A DNA stretch of 54,131 nt from Butyrivibrio sp. (GTDB lineage Bacteria; Bacillota; Clostridia; Lachnospirales; Lachnospiraceae). Below, piece by piece: positions 9,231 to 17,691 of the stretch. Numbering within the stretch: position 1 is the stretch's first letter; the number at the start of each line of letters is the position of its first letter. The position numbers and the translations under genes are program-made. The stretch covers positions 1-54,131 of the forward strand of contig JAEEXE010000017.1 of NCBI GenBank assembly GCA_016291375.1, read 5' to 3'. Below the pieces are notes generated by a model, which ran no database searches, was not told the origin of the DNA, and saw nothing but the letters and a program-made list of their open reading frames with translations.

Positions 9231-10673
9231 TTAGTAGTCAACTGATATTCCAAGTTCTTCCTGTGATTCATTCCACTTCTTGGTCCAGTCTGCGAAGATG
9301 TCATCAAGTTTCTCAGAACCTGTGGCAGCTGCCTCAACGATTCTCTGAACCTTGTCATTTCCACCTGCATTGAAGGAAAGCTCTGACTCAGCGTTCATGT
9401 CATTAAGGTATGTTTCCTCACCGGGCTTTGAAGGAGCGTCGGAAAGTACAGTGCATCCATCAAATGCTGCGTACATATCAGGATTTTTACCGTTCTTAAC
9501 TACTGTGTATCCGCCTTCGTTGTAGCACCAGTTTGACTTCTCAACCATCCACTTTACAAAGATAAGTGAAGCAAGCTTGTTCTCATCAGAAGAGTTAACG
9601 TTGATGCAGTAGTTATAGTCGCCGCCTGCTGATACATACTGTGTTCCGCCTACAGTCATAGGGAATGGCATGTATCCGATATCCTCAGGTTTGTCGCCTG
9701 CTTCCTGCATCTGAGCATATGCCCATGATCCAAGAACCATTGTTGCGATCTCGCCGCGGTTAAGCATACCCTTACTGCTCTCCCAGTCTGTTGTTGTGTA
9801 GTCATCCTCAACGAGTCCCTGCGCTACTGCATCATAAAGGATTCTGTAAAGGTTGTAGATTCCTGTGTCATCGCCGGGATCTTTGAAAGGTTCTGCGGTG
9901 TGAACGAATTTCTGCTGCATAAAGGTGTCGTCTCCGTTGGAAACATTTCCTATGTATGCATCCCATGCGCCCATTGTCCATCCGGCTGCATAGTTGGTGT
10001 AGAGAGGAATCGCATCTGTCTTTTCCTTGATTATCTTAAGATCTTCAAGGTACTCTGTGGGTGTCTTGGGAAGCTCGTTAATTCCGGCCTTCTCAAATAC
10101 TGCTTTGTTGTAGAGAACTCCCTGTGCATTAGCCATGTAAGGAATACCATAGCAAAGTCCGTTGTACTCCCATGTGTCAACAAAGTTGAGCTCTTTTGAG
10201 AGGTTGTCCAGTGAATCAAGGGGCATAAAGTACTGCTCAAGATCAACCTTATCAACTGCAGGAATGAACATTACATCGCCCCAGTCGCCTGTTGAAAGAC
10301 GAAGGAGAGAATCCTGCGCGTAATCTGTAACAGCCTCCATTTCTACCTTGATGTTAGGGAACTCTTTGTTGAACTCCGCAACGAGCTTGTCCATGGTTCC
10401 GTCCTCTGCACGATCTGTCTTGTGATGCAAGAACTTGATCGAGCCGGCGGTGTCACCATACTGACTAAGGTCAAGTTGGGTGTAGGAAGGAATGTCCCCC
10501 AAAACTTCTGCAACATCAGCGCCCTTGCTCTCGCCACCTGTTGCCTCAGCTCCATCAGCTGCCGATCCGTCTGTTGTTGCAGCAGGTGCACCGGTCTTTG
10601 CATTACCGCAAGCTGCAAAGGACAATGCCATTACTGAAGCCAGACTTATTGCCAATACTTTTTTCAACTTCAT
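9231..10673 (-). CDS. Extracellular sugar-binding lipoprotein of the ABC importer
   Basis: Captures the sugar outside the cell. A lipoprotein signal peptide ends in the lipobox SFAAC with acceptor Cys22. A Ser/Thr/Gly/Ala-rich tether follows (about residues 23-60), then a CUT1-type solute-binding fold of about 420 residues. Total length is 480. The ATG at 10673 follows AAGGAGG by 9 bases. It is the first gene of the transporter operon and is preceded by a clear promoter with repeated operator-like half-sites. Specificity cannot be read from sequence; the alpha-galactosidase downstream suggests galactosides. Confidence 0.93.
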   Translation of the reverse strand: MKLKKVLAISLASVMALSFAACGNAKTGAPAATTDGSAADGAEATGGESKGADVAEVLGDIPSYTQLDLSQYGDTAGSIKFLHHKTDRAEDGTMDKLVAEFNKEFPNIKVEMEAVTDYAQDSLLRLSTGDWGDVMFIPAVDKVDLEQYFMPLDSLDNLSKELNFVDTWEYNGLCYGIPYMANAQGVLYNKAVFEKAGINELPKTPTEYLEDLKIIKEKTDAIPLYTNYAAGWTMGAWDAYIGNVSNGDDTFMQQKFVHTAEPFKDPGDDTGIYNLYRILYDAVAQGLVEDDYTTTDWESSKGMLNRGEIATMVLGSWAYAQMQEAGDKPEDIGYMPFPMTVGGTQYVSAGGDYNYCINVNSSDENKLASLIFVKWMVEKSNWCYNEGGYTVVKNGKNPDMYAAFDGCTVLSDAPSKPGEETYLNDMNAESELSFNAGGNDKVQRIVEAAATGSEKLDDIFADWTKKWNESQEELGISVDY

Positions 10674-10692
10674 AATTCTTCCTCCTTAAGTA

Positions 10693-10755
10693 ATTTAAGT
10701 GAATCAAGTTTTGGTTTACTTAATTTGAGTATATTCATTAACGAGCTTCAGTCAA
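10693..10755 (-). promoter_or_regulatory. Promoter and operator-like repeats of the sugar transporter operon
   Basis: On the minus strand TTGACT (10750-10755) and TATACT (10728-10733) are 16 bases apart, a good sigma-A promoter. Immediately downstream, 10693-10724 holds an inverted repeat of AATTAAGTAAA-like half-sites (second arm TTCACTTAAAT), and a further ATTTACTT half-site overlaps the -35 box. This placement fits repression by the LacI regulator of the block, which is inferred. Confidence 0.7.
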
Positions 10756-10834
10756 GTAAATTTTGCTAAAAGTTGTTATGTTTTACCTAATCTACAATTT
10801 AATTTACTTAAATTTGGTGTTTGTGCACAAAAAA

Positions 10835-10860
10835 ATCTTTCGGCCGAATCACCGAAAGAT
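10835..10860 (-). terminator. Second intrinsic terminator after tex
   Basis: A 9-bp stem (ATCTTTCGG / CCGAAAGAT) is followed on the minus strand by a run of T. It is the second of two tandem hairpins after the Tex gene. Confidence 0.75.
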
Positions 10861-10875
10861 CTCTATTTGATAAAA

Positions 10876-10903
10876 GCCCCGGTCATATCACTATGACCGG
10901 GGC
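10876..10903 (-). terminator. First intrinsic terminator after tex
   Basis: A 10-bp GC-rich stem (GCCCCGGTCA / TGACCGGGGC) with an 8-base loop is followed by TTTTATC on the minus strand, 8 bases past the tex stop. Confidence 0.8.
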
Positions 10904-10910
10904 CTACTAA

Positions 10911-13736
10911 TCAATCATTTGCATTTCCCTTGAAAATTACAATTCCTTTTTTCTTGAACTTCTTGACCGGGGCTGCATCTGCGCCCGCTGCGCTGTTTGC
11001 GGCACTTCCGGTTGTCTTAACCGCACTACTTGCCGCTCTAGCCGCAACGCCCGCCTCGCTCTTTGCCTTAGCTCCTGCGCTTGCCGAACTGCCGCCTGCG
11101 CTGCTTGCCGCCTTAGTCGCGCCACTCGCTGCCTTTGCCGTACCGCTTGCTGATGTCTTAGCTACCGCAGGCCTTGCTGCTCTGGCAGCTGCCTTTGCAG
11201 CTTTGGCTTCTGCTTCTGCAGCCTTACGGGCAGCTGCCTTGGCTGCCTGTTCTTCGCCGCGGGCAGCTCTCTTTGCTTCTGCTTCCGCTGCAACCTTGGC
11301 AGGATCACCAATCTTCATTGTAAGAGAGATTCTCTTCTTATCAAGTTCAACATCAAGTACCTGAACGTCCACGATATCACCTACGCTCACTGCTTCAAGA
11401 GGATGCTTGATGTATCTGTCTGTAATATGTGAGATGTGAACAAGTCCGTCCTGGTGTACTCCTATGTCTACAAAGCAGCCAAAGTCGATAACGTTGCGGA
11501 CTGTTCCCTTAAGCACCATGCCGGGCTTTAAGTCCTTCATATCAAGGACATCACTTCTAAGGATAGGAGCAGGCATGTTCTCACGGGGATCTCTTGAAGG
11601 TTTCTCAAGCTCGCTCAGGATATCTGTAAGAGTGATCTCACCTACTCCAAGTTCTTCTGCAAGCTTTTTCTTATCACTTTCAGAGATCTTGCGAGAAAGA
11701 GAACCTGCGAAAGCGCCCTGTACGCCTGCATCAGAGCCGATTCCATTAGCTCCCGCGCCATTTCCTGACGCTGCGCTGCTTCCGCCCTTGCTGCCATTCT
11801 TGCCGGAAGATGCCTTTGCATCTGCATCATCCACAACCGCAAGATTGCTTCCTGCAAGAGCCGCCGCAAGGGCTGCTCCCATTGCTGTGCCTGTATTCCT
11901 GATCACAACCTGCTTGGGCTTCTTCTGCGGACGAGGCTTATCCTCAGCCTTAACCGCAGGTTTTTCAAGAGCTGCTTTTGCAGCATTCTTCTGTGCAGCG
12001 CGCACATCATCAAAAGTTATTCCCAGCTTATCCATAAGCTTTAATGTAGCGTCATAGGATTCCGGATGTACACTTGTTGCATCCAAAGGATTCTCACCGT
12101 CTGCGATCCTAAGGAATCCTGCACACTGCTCATAAGCCTTTGGTCCAAGCTTAGGCACTTCAAGAAGTTCTTTTCTGCTCTTAAACTTACCGTTTGCTTC
12201 TCTGTAATCAACTATGTTCTTAGCGATCACTTTGGAGATACCTGATATATACTGAAGGAGCGGTGCAGATGCTGTATTTAGATCAACACCAACCTTGTTA
12301 ACGCAGTCTTCTACAACGCCTTCAAGAGTTTCACCGAGCTTTTTCTGGTTCATATCATGCTGATACTGTCCGACACCGATTGATTTAGGATCAATCTTAA
12401 CAAGCTCAGCAAGCGGATCCTGAAGTCTTCTAGCGATGGATGCAGCACTTCTTTGTCCCACATCAAACTGAGGAAACTCCTCTGTTGCAAGCTTACTAGC
12501 AGAATATACGGAAGCACCTGCTTCGTTTACGATCACGTACTGAACGGGCTTAGCAAGCTCTTTTATAAGCTCTACAATGACCTGCTCGGATTCTCTTGAT
12601 GCAGTTCCGTTTCCTACAGAGATAAGATCAACATCATATTTATCAATGAGCTTTTTAAGCTCTGCTTTGGACTCTTCGACTTTGTTCTGAGGTGCTGTCG
12701 GATAGATAACCTTTGTATCAAGCACTTTACCTGTCGCATCAACAATTGCAAGCTTACAGCCTGTTCTGAAAGCAGGGTCCCAACCAAGTACAGTCTTACC
12801 CACTATAGGCGGAGCCATAAGGAGCTGAGTAAGGTTCTTGCCAAATACGGAAATAGCGCCGTCTTCAGCTTTTTCTGTGAGCTCATTTCTAATGTCACGC
12901 TCGATGGCGGGAGCAATAAGTCTCTCATAAGCATCGGCGATAGCTTCCTTAAGCGCATCCGTAGTCGCCTTGTTGTCATTTTTGATCATCTTGGTCTCAA
13001 GGAATCTGAGAATCTGCTCTTTGGGAGCTTCTATCTTAACCACAAGGAACTTCTCGGCCTCTCCTCTGTTAAGAGCAAGAATCCTGTGTCCAAGCACCTT
13101 GCTGATTGGCTCTTCGTAGCCGTAGTACATCTCATACACGCTCTCAGCCTTCTCGTCCTTGGCTTTACTTGTAAGAAGTCCCTGATCCATGGTGACTTCT
13201 CTTATATAAGCACGGAAATCCGCGTTGTCGGAAACATCCTCGGCGATAATGTCCATTGCCCCCTGAATAGCTTCCCCTGCATTCTCCACGCCCTTCTCGG
13301 GATCAACAAATGCCGCTGCCTCTTCCTCAAGAGTCTTGGTGGTCTCCTGAGCAAGTATAATCTCTGAAAGTCCCTCAAGGCCCTTCTCTCTTGCGACACT
13401 TGCTCTTGTCTTTCTCTTTGGTCTGTAGGGAAGATACAGATCTTCGATGGCAACCATGGTCTCAGCTGCAACAATCTTGGCTCTGAGCTCATCTGTCATC
13501 TTGCCCTGCTCCTCTATGGAAGCAAGCACCTGCTCTCTTCTCTCCTCAAGTCCGCGTAAATACTTAAGTCTCTCATCGAGGTTACGAAGCTGCTCGTCGT
13601 TAAGGGAGCCGGTAACCTCCTTTCTGTATCGTGAAATGAAAGGAATCGTGTTCCCTTCATCAATCAGCTTGATTGCTGCTTCTACCTGCCATTTCTCAAC
13701 TTTCAGTTCTTCTTTGATCTTTAATACAATATCCAT
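10911..13736 (-). CDS. tex: Tex-family S1 RNA-binding transcription accessory protein, with extended low-complexity regions
   Basis: Cytoplasmic nucleic-acid-binding protein related to Spt6. The order is Tex N-terminal helical region (1-200), YqgF/RNase-H-like domain (about 320-450), helix-hairpin-helix (about 490-560) and an S1 domain (about 735-805, GTVRNVIDFGCFVDIGVHQD). At 941 residues it exceeds the usual 700-780 because of two insertions. One is a Lys/Ala/Gly/Ser-rich linker of about 110 residues before the S1 domain. The other is a tail of about 130 residues after it, made almost only of Ala, Lys, Ser and Gly and ending in a basic patch. The tail could add RNA affinity. The ATG at 13736 has a modest AGGCGAGG site. 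Two terminators follow; no operon partner is seen. Confidence 0.92.
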   Translation of the reverse strand: MDIVLKIKEELKVEKWQVEAAIKLIDEGNTIPFISRYRKEVTGSLNDEQLRNLDERLKYLRGLEERREQVLASIEEQGKMTDELRAKIVAAETMVAIEDLYLPYRPKRKTRASVAREKGLEGLSEIILAQETTKTLEEEAAAFVDPEKGVENAGEAIQGAMDIIAEDVSDNADFRAYIREVTMDQGLLTSKAKDEKAESVYEMYYGYEEPISKVLGHRILALNRGEAEKFLVVKIEAPKEQILRFLETKMIKNDNKATTDALKEAIADAYERLIAPAIERDIRNELTEKAEDGAISVFGKNLTQLLMAPPIVGKTVLGWDPAFRTGCKLAIVDATGKVLDTKVIYPTAPQNKVEESKAELKKLIDKYDVDLISVGNGTASRESEQVIVELIKELAKPVQYVIVNEAGASVYSASKLATEEFPQFDVGQRSAASIARRLQDPLAELVKIDPKSIGVGQYQHDMNQKKLGETLEGVVEDCVNKVGVDLNTASAPLLQYISGISKVIAKNIVDYREANGKFKSRKELLEVPKLGPKAYEQCAGFLRIADGENPLDATSVHPESYDATLKLMDKLGITFDDVRAAQKNAAKAALEKPAVKAEDKPRPQKKPKQVVIRNTGTAMGAALAAALAGSNLAVVDDADAKASSGKNGSKGGSSAASGNGAGANGIGSDAGVQGAFAGSLSRKISESDKKKLAEELGVGEITLTDILSELEKPSRDPRENMPAPILRSDVLDMKDLKPGMVLKGTVRNVIDFGCFVDIGVHQDGLVHISHITDRYIKHPLEAVSVGDIVDVQVLDVELDKKRISLTMKIGDPAKVAAEAEAKRAARGEEQAAKAAARKAAEAEAKAAKAAARAARPAVAKTSASGTAKAASGATKAASSAGGSSASAGAKAKSEAGVAARAASSAVKTTGSAANSAAGADAAPVKKFKKKGIVIFKGNAND

Positions 13737-13923
13737 AGCTACCTCGCCTTACCGTTTTTTATCCAAAAGAGCTTTCTAATGAATAAACTAATGTGGGCCA
13801 AAACCGCCTTTTTCCCGATTAAATCAGGCATAAATTTCGCTTAATTTTTTATAAACAGCCACACACTCCCTTATTATACCAATCGCAGCGTGCTGTTTTC
13901 AAGACTGCCCGAGGCTTCAAACA

Positions 13924-13952
13924 TTGTAAAAAAGCCATTTTTATTATAGAAT
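13924..13952 (+). promoter_or_regulatory. Sigma-A promoter for the plus-strand gene group
   Basis: TTGTAA (13924-13929) and TAGAAT (13947-13952) are separated by 17 bases, 35 bases before the first plus-strand start at 13987. Confidence 0.6.
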
Positions 13953-13986
13953 TTATGTTAACAAACTATCGTTAAAAGGACGTACT

Positions 13987-14409
13987 ATGGGAGAAAACGG
14001 GGAAGATAATTACTACTTAAACAACTATAACTACAACAAGACCCACAACGAACTGGACAGACACGTAAGTCTGGCTTCTTTCGCCATGTTTACGGGAATC
14101 ATTGCCATCCCAATGTGTATCTTCGCTTACACAGGTGTTATCATGGGCGGTGTGGCTGTAGTTCTGGCTCTTTTGTCCAAGGGCACTCTTCAGAAGATGC
14201 TTCCGCAGGCAAAAAGAGCTATCTTATTCGGTTCTGCTGCGATTGTGATCGGCTACGCTGTTCTGGTCAGCAGTTTTCATCTGGTGCTTACGGACCCCGA
14301 AGCCAGAAAACAGATCAATATCATGTCAGAGCGTATTAACGGAGAGAGTTTTGATGACATGTTAAAAGACATGGGACTTGAAGATCTCGGTGTCGAAGCT
14401 GGCGAATAA
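13987..14409 (+). CDS. Small membrane protein, DUF4190-like
   Basis: A 140-residue protein of unknown role. After a polar Asn/Tyr-rich N-terminus come two hydrophobic segments (about residues 27-60, containing a Gly-rich turn, and about 75-97), then a charged C-terminal tail. The NKTHNELDRHVSLASFAMFTGIIAI arrangement resembles DUF4190-type proteins often found with stress or envelope genes in Lachnospiraceae; that assignment is by impression only. AAAAGGA lies 6 bases before the ATG. It is first in a run with the HEAEH protein 20 bases downstream and the DUF975 and GH2 genes after it. Confidence 0.7.
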   Translation: MGENGEDNYYLNNYNYNKTHNELDRHVSLASFAMFTGIIAIPMCIFAYTGVIMGGVAVVLALLSKGTLQKMLPQAKRAILFGSAAIVIGYAVLVSSFHLVLTDPEARKQINIMSERINGESFDDMLKDMGLEDLGVEAGE

Positions 14410-14429
14410 GGATATGAAAAGAGGTGCCT

Positions 14430-14957
14430 ATGAGTTTAATTGGTGCTATAGGAAGCGGATACGGTGCATATAATTTTCAGAACGCATTTAGTGCGGGCAC
14501 TGCCGGTGCTGCAGCATCTCCTGCAGCCGCAGAAGAAGTAAAAAAGCCTATTCTCAATCCTAATGAGTCTACGCAGAAGGCTCCCGGCAAGGTTTCTTCA
14601 CCGGCGGAGTGTGAGACCTGTAAGAACCGTAAATATCAGGACGGTTCCGATGAGATGGTCTCTTTTAAAAGTGCACAGCATATAAGCCCCGAAGCAGCCG
14701 CTGCAAGAGTTCGCGGCCACGAGGCGGAGCACGTAAGCAATGCCTACAAGAAGGCTGCCATGAACAATGGCAAAGTTCTTCAGGCTTCTGTATCATTAAA
14801 AACTGCGGTTTGCCCTGAGTGCGGCAGAACCTATGTAAGCGACGGTGAGACCGCAACCAAGATTAAATATTCTAACGAGGAGAATCCTTATCAGCAAGCC
14901 AGGAAGTCCATCGATCGTCAGGGACTTGTGGGCGCTCACGTAGATATTGCCGGATAA
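14430..14957 (+). CDS. Zinc-metallopeptidase-like protein with HEAEH and two CxxC pairs
   Basis: A 175-residue protein of unassigned function. Ala-rich N-terminal 40 residues precede a CETC pair (about residue 53), then GHEAEHV (an HExxH-type zinc site), and a second pair CPEC. The arrangement recalls SprA-related and minimal gluzincin-like proteins common in Firmicutes. No signal peptide is clear. An in-frame GTG lies two codons upstream, but the ATG at 14430 has AAGAGG 5 bases before it and was chosen. It lies between two membrane-protein genes in the same direction, suggesting a shared transcript. Whether it is an active peptidase is not known. Confidence 0.75.
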   Translation: MSLIGAIGSGYGAYNFQNAFSAGTAGAAASPAAAEEVKKPILNPNESTQKAPGKVSSPAECETCKNRKYQDGSDEMVSFKSAQHISPEAAAARVRGHEAEHVSNAYKKAAMNNGKVLQASVSLKTAVCPECGRTYVSDGETATKIKYSNEENPYQQARKSIDRQGLVGAHVDIAG

Positions 14958-14974
14958 GGTGGGGAACACTATCA

Positions 14975-15718
14975 ATGACAAGTCTCAAAAGTTCATCAGA
15001 ACTTAAAGCTATCGCTAAGGAAAAATCTTTAGACAAATACGGAACACTTATTTTTGCCAATATTCTGATCTTCGCCATACAGTTCGTCGTATCGGCCGTG
15101 GTCACAATTTCCAATCCGGGAAATCTTATAGTTTTTTGTTTAAACGAGCTCATTACTCTTATAGTCAGTATCCTTGTGGGCATTCTCGTTTCCGGCAAGG
15201 CGTACCTATACATGAATCTTCTGTATTCACAGGCAGTTTCGACCAATGATATATTCTTTGGATTCAAGCAACACCCCAGCAAAGCCGTAACTATCCAGGC
15301 TCTTTTTGTTGTGGTTGATTTTCTCGTAAGCCTGCCCGGATCTATTTTTATGTATGTGGCGCGCAGCACACCTTCCCCTGCAGCTCTTGGCGCTCTTTTC
15401 TTTGCCTTAGCCATCGGAATTGTTGTGAACGTGTATGTTTCACTCACATATTCTCAGGCGTTCTTTTTGCTCCACGACTACCCTGATAAGTCGGCAAAAG
15501 AGCTGCTTAGATTCAGTAAGGATATGATGAAGGGTCACAGATTCCAGCTCTTTTACCTGCATGTGAGCTTCATTCCGCTGATACTATTCGGAGTTATTAC
15601 TTTGTTTATTCCGCTTTTGTGGATAAGCGTCTACAGATATGCTACGCTAACTGCATTTTATCAAGATCTTATAGTAAAGTACGGCAACGCCGGAAAGGTG
15701 GACTATGGACTTAATTGA
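14975..15718 (+). CDS. DUF975-family integral membrane protein
   Basis: 247 residues with about five to six hydrophobic segments after a short polar start. The pattern of helices, the central KQHPSKAV loop and the conserved tail with YRYATLTAFYQDL fit the DUF975 family, whose role is unknown. AAGGTGGGG lies about 10 bases before the ATG at 14975. The last 14 bases overlap the start of the GH2 gene in another frame, so translation of the two is probably coupled. Confidence 0.8.
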   Translation: MTSLKSSSELKAIAKEKSLDKYGTLIFANILIFAIQFVVSAVVTISNPGNLIVFCLNELITLIVSILVGILVSGKAYLYMNLLYSQAVSTNDIFFGFKQHPSKAVTIQALFVVVDFLVSLPGSIFMYVARSTPSPAALGALFFALAIGIVVNVYVSLTYSQAFFLLHDYPDKSAKELLRFSKDMMKGHRFQLFYLHVSFIPLILFGVITLFIPLLWISVYRYATLTAFYQDLIVKYGNAGKVDYGLN

Positions 15719-17630
15719 TGCGATCAAAGCAATCGACAAGCCACACGAAGACGATGTGTTAAATCGTCTCTACACAGTCTGGGGCGAGAAGCTCGACCCG
15801 GAGAATGTTCTTAAAGAGTACCCGAGACCGCAATTTGTACGCAGCAGCTACATCAATCTAAACGGTTATTGGGACTATTCCATAACAAAAGACAATCCGT
15901 CAGAAGCTATTCCCGATATTTCTGACGGCAAGATACTTGTCCCCTTTTCACCGGAAGCCATTCTTTCAGGAGTCGAGAAGCAGCTTAAACCTGATGAGAT
16001 CTTGTGGTATAAGCGCACTCTTCCCAAGCTTCCAAAATCTTTTGTAGGTTCAAGATATCTTCTGCACTTTGGGGCAGTTGATCAGTTTGCCGACGTCTAT
16101 GTAAACGACGTTCTCGTCGGAAGTCACAGCGGCGGCTATCTTCCTTTTACCCTTGATATAACTGATTATGTGGATCAGGAAAAAGAGAATTCTCTTGTGG
16201 TAAAGGTACGTGATACCAGCGATACTTCATATCACAGCAGAGGTAAGCAGACTCTCAAAAGAGGTGGTATGTATTATACCGCTCAGAGCGGAATATGGCA
16301 GACTGTGTGGATGGAGGAGGTTCCTGAGGTATTTATAAAAGATATCAAGATAACTCCGGAAGCCGATCTTAAAACTGTCAGCATCACTATCACCACCACC
16401 AAAGAGACAAATGTTTCTGTAAAGATCCCGGGACAGGAACTTGTAAAAGCCCCGGCATCCACCGATGCACCGGAAAGGCGCCACGCCACTTCCGCGCAGA
16501 TCTCTTCAGACAAATGTCCCATGTCTGCTGCCGAAGATTTTGATACATCTCACTGTTACAATTTCAGATTCGAACTGGAAGATCCGCACCTGTGGAGTCC
16601 GGAGGATCCTTTCCTGTATCCTATACAGATTGAGGCAGGAAGCGATCACGTGCGCTCTTACTTTGCTGTGCGCTCTTATTCAATCGATACAGACTCAGAA
16701 GGAATAAGAAGATTCTTTTTAAATAATAAACCTTACTTTCTTATGGGCGTCCTGGATCAGGGCTACTGGCCGGATGGTCTGTACACCGCTCCATCAGACG
16801 ACGCACTCATATATGACATCAAGGAGATGAAACGCCTTCGCTTCAATATGCTTAGAAAGCACATCAAGATTGAGGCTGCAAGATATTATTATCACTGCGA
16901 TAAACTTGGTATGATTGTGTGGCAGGACATGGTATGCGGCGGTTCTTCTTATGCCAAGCCCGTGGTGACTTATCTTCCCACTCTTTTCCCTAAGTTATTC
17001 GGAAGGCTTTCAGACGGTCCCGCCTATTATAAGACTTTCTCAAGGCACTCCGCAGAGGGTCGCAAAGAGTGGATCGAAGAGATGAGAAGCACAATCAAGT
17101 ATTTGTACAACGTCCCTTCCATCGCCACGTGGGTTCTTTTCAACGAGGGCTGGGGACAATTTAATGCAGCCGGCGCAACGATCATGGCCAGAGAGTGTGA
17201 CGATACCCGCCCCATCGATCAGGCCAGCGGATGGTTTGACGAAGGAAGCGGCAACTACCGTAGCGTTCATAACTATTTCAGACCTCTTATAGTGGAAAAA
17301 GATCCAAAGAGAGCCTTTGTTATCTCGGAGTACGGCGGTTACACCTGTCATATCGACGGTCATTCCAGCGTTGACAGGGTGTATGGTTACAAGAAGTACG
17401 ATAATCTGGATGCTCTTGGTGTCGCTTACTACAATCTTATGAACGGAAGCATCAAGCCCCTCATAAAAGAAGGTCTTGCCGGCGCAGTTTATACACAGCT
17501 TTCTGACGTGGAAGAAGAAGTCAACGGTCTTATGACTTATGACCGTAAAATAACCAAGATCAATCCGGACATTGACCCAAACTTCGCACGTTCCCTTAAC
17601 TCTATTGACTTCCAAAAAGAGGACAAATAG
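15705..17630 (+). CDS. Glycoside hydrolase family 2 enzyme (beta-galactosidase/beta-glucuronidase-like)
   Basis: A cytoplasmic retaining beta-glycosidase of 641 residues with no signal peptide. The order is a jelly-roll sugar-binding domain (about 40-190), an immunoglobulin-like domain (about 200-330) and a TIM barrel. The acid/base is in VLFNEGWGQF (Glu481) and the nucleophile in ISEYGGY (Glu542), both correctly placed. The substrate cannot be fixed: the short length and missing C-terminal domains set it apart from LacZ, and the motifs resemble a subgroup often annotated as GH2 sugar-binding/TIM-barrel protein. The ATG overlaps the DUF975 gene by 14 bases and has AAAGGTGG upstream. Confidence 0.87.
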   Translation: MDLIDAIKAIDKPHEDDVLNRLYTVWGEKLDPENVLKEYPRPQFVRSSYINLNGYWDYSITKDNPSEAIPDISDGKILVPFSPEAILSGVEKQLKPDEILWYKRTLPKLPKSFVGSRYLLHFGAVDQFADVYVNDVLVGSHSGGYLPFTLDITDYVDQEKENSLVVKVRDTSDTSYHSRGKQTLKRGGMYYTAQSGIWQTVWMEEVPEVFIKDIKITPEADLKTVSITITTTKETNVSVKIPGQELVKAPASTDAPERRHATSAQISSDKCPMSAAEDFDTSHCYNFRFELEDPHLWSPEDPFLYPIQIEAGSDHVRSYFAVRSYSIDTDSEGIRRFFLNNKPYFLMGVLDQGYWPDGLYTAPSDDALIYDIKEMKRLRFNMLRKHIKIEAARYYYHCDKLGMIVWQDMVCGGSSYAKPVVTYLPTLFPKLFGRLSDGPAYYKTFSRHSAEGRKEWIEEMRSTIKYLYNVPSIATWVLFNEGWGQFNAAGATIMARECDDTRPIDQASGWFDEGSGNYRSVHNYFRPLIVEKDPKRAFVISEYGGYTCHIDGHSSVDRVYGYKKYDNLDALGVAYYNLMNGSIKPLIKEGLAGAVYTQLSDVEEEVNGLMTYDRKITKINPDIDPNFARSLNSIDFQKEDK

Positions 17631-17691
17631 AGTAGAATAGTACTATCTTACTTTTATCGCACAAGCTCTTTTGTGCAGGAATGAGGACAAA

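Noticed and set aside
10930..11364. Ala/Leu-rich plus-strand frame opposite the tex tail
   Set aside because: Ala-rich coding (GCN) keeps the opposite frame open; no start site or conserved domain.
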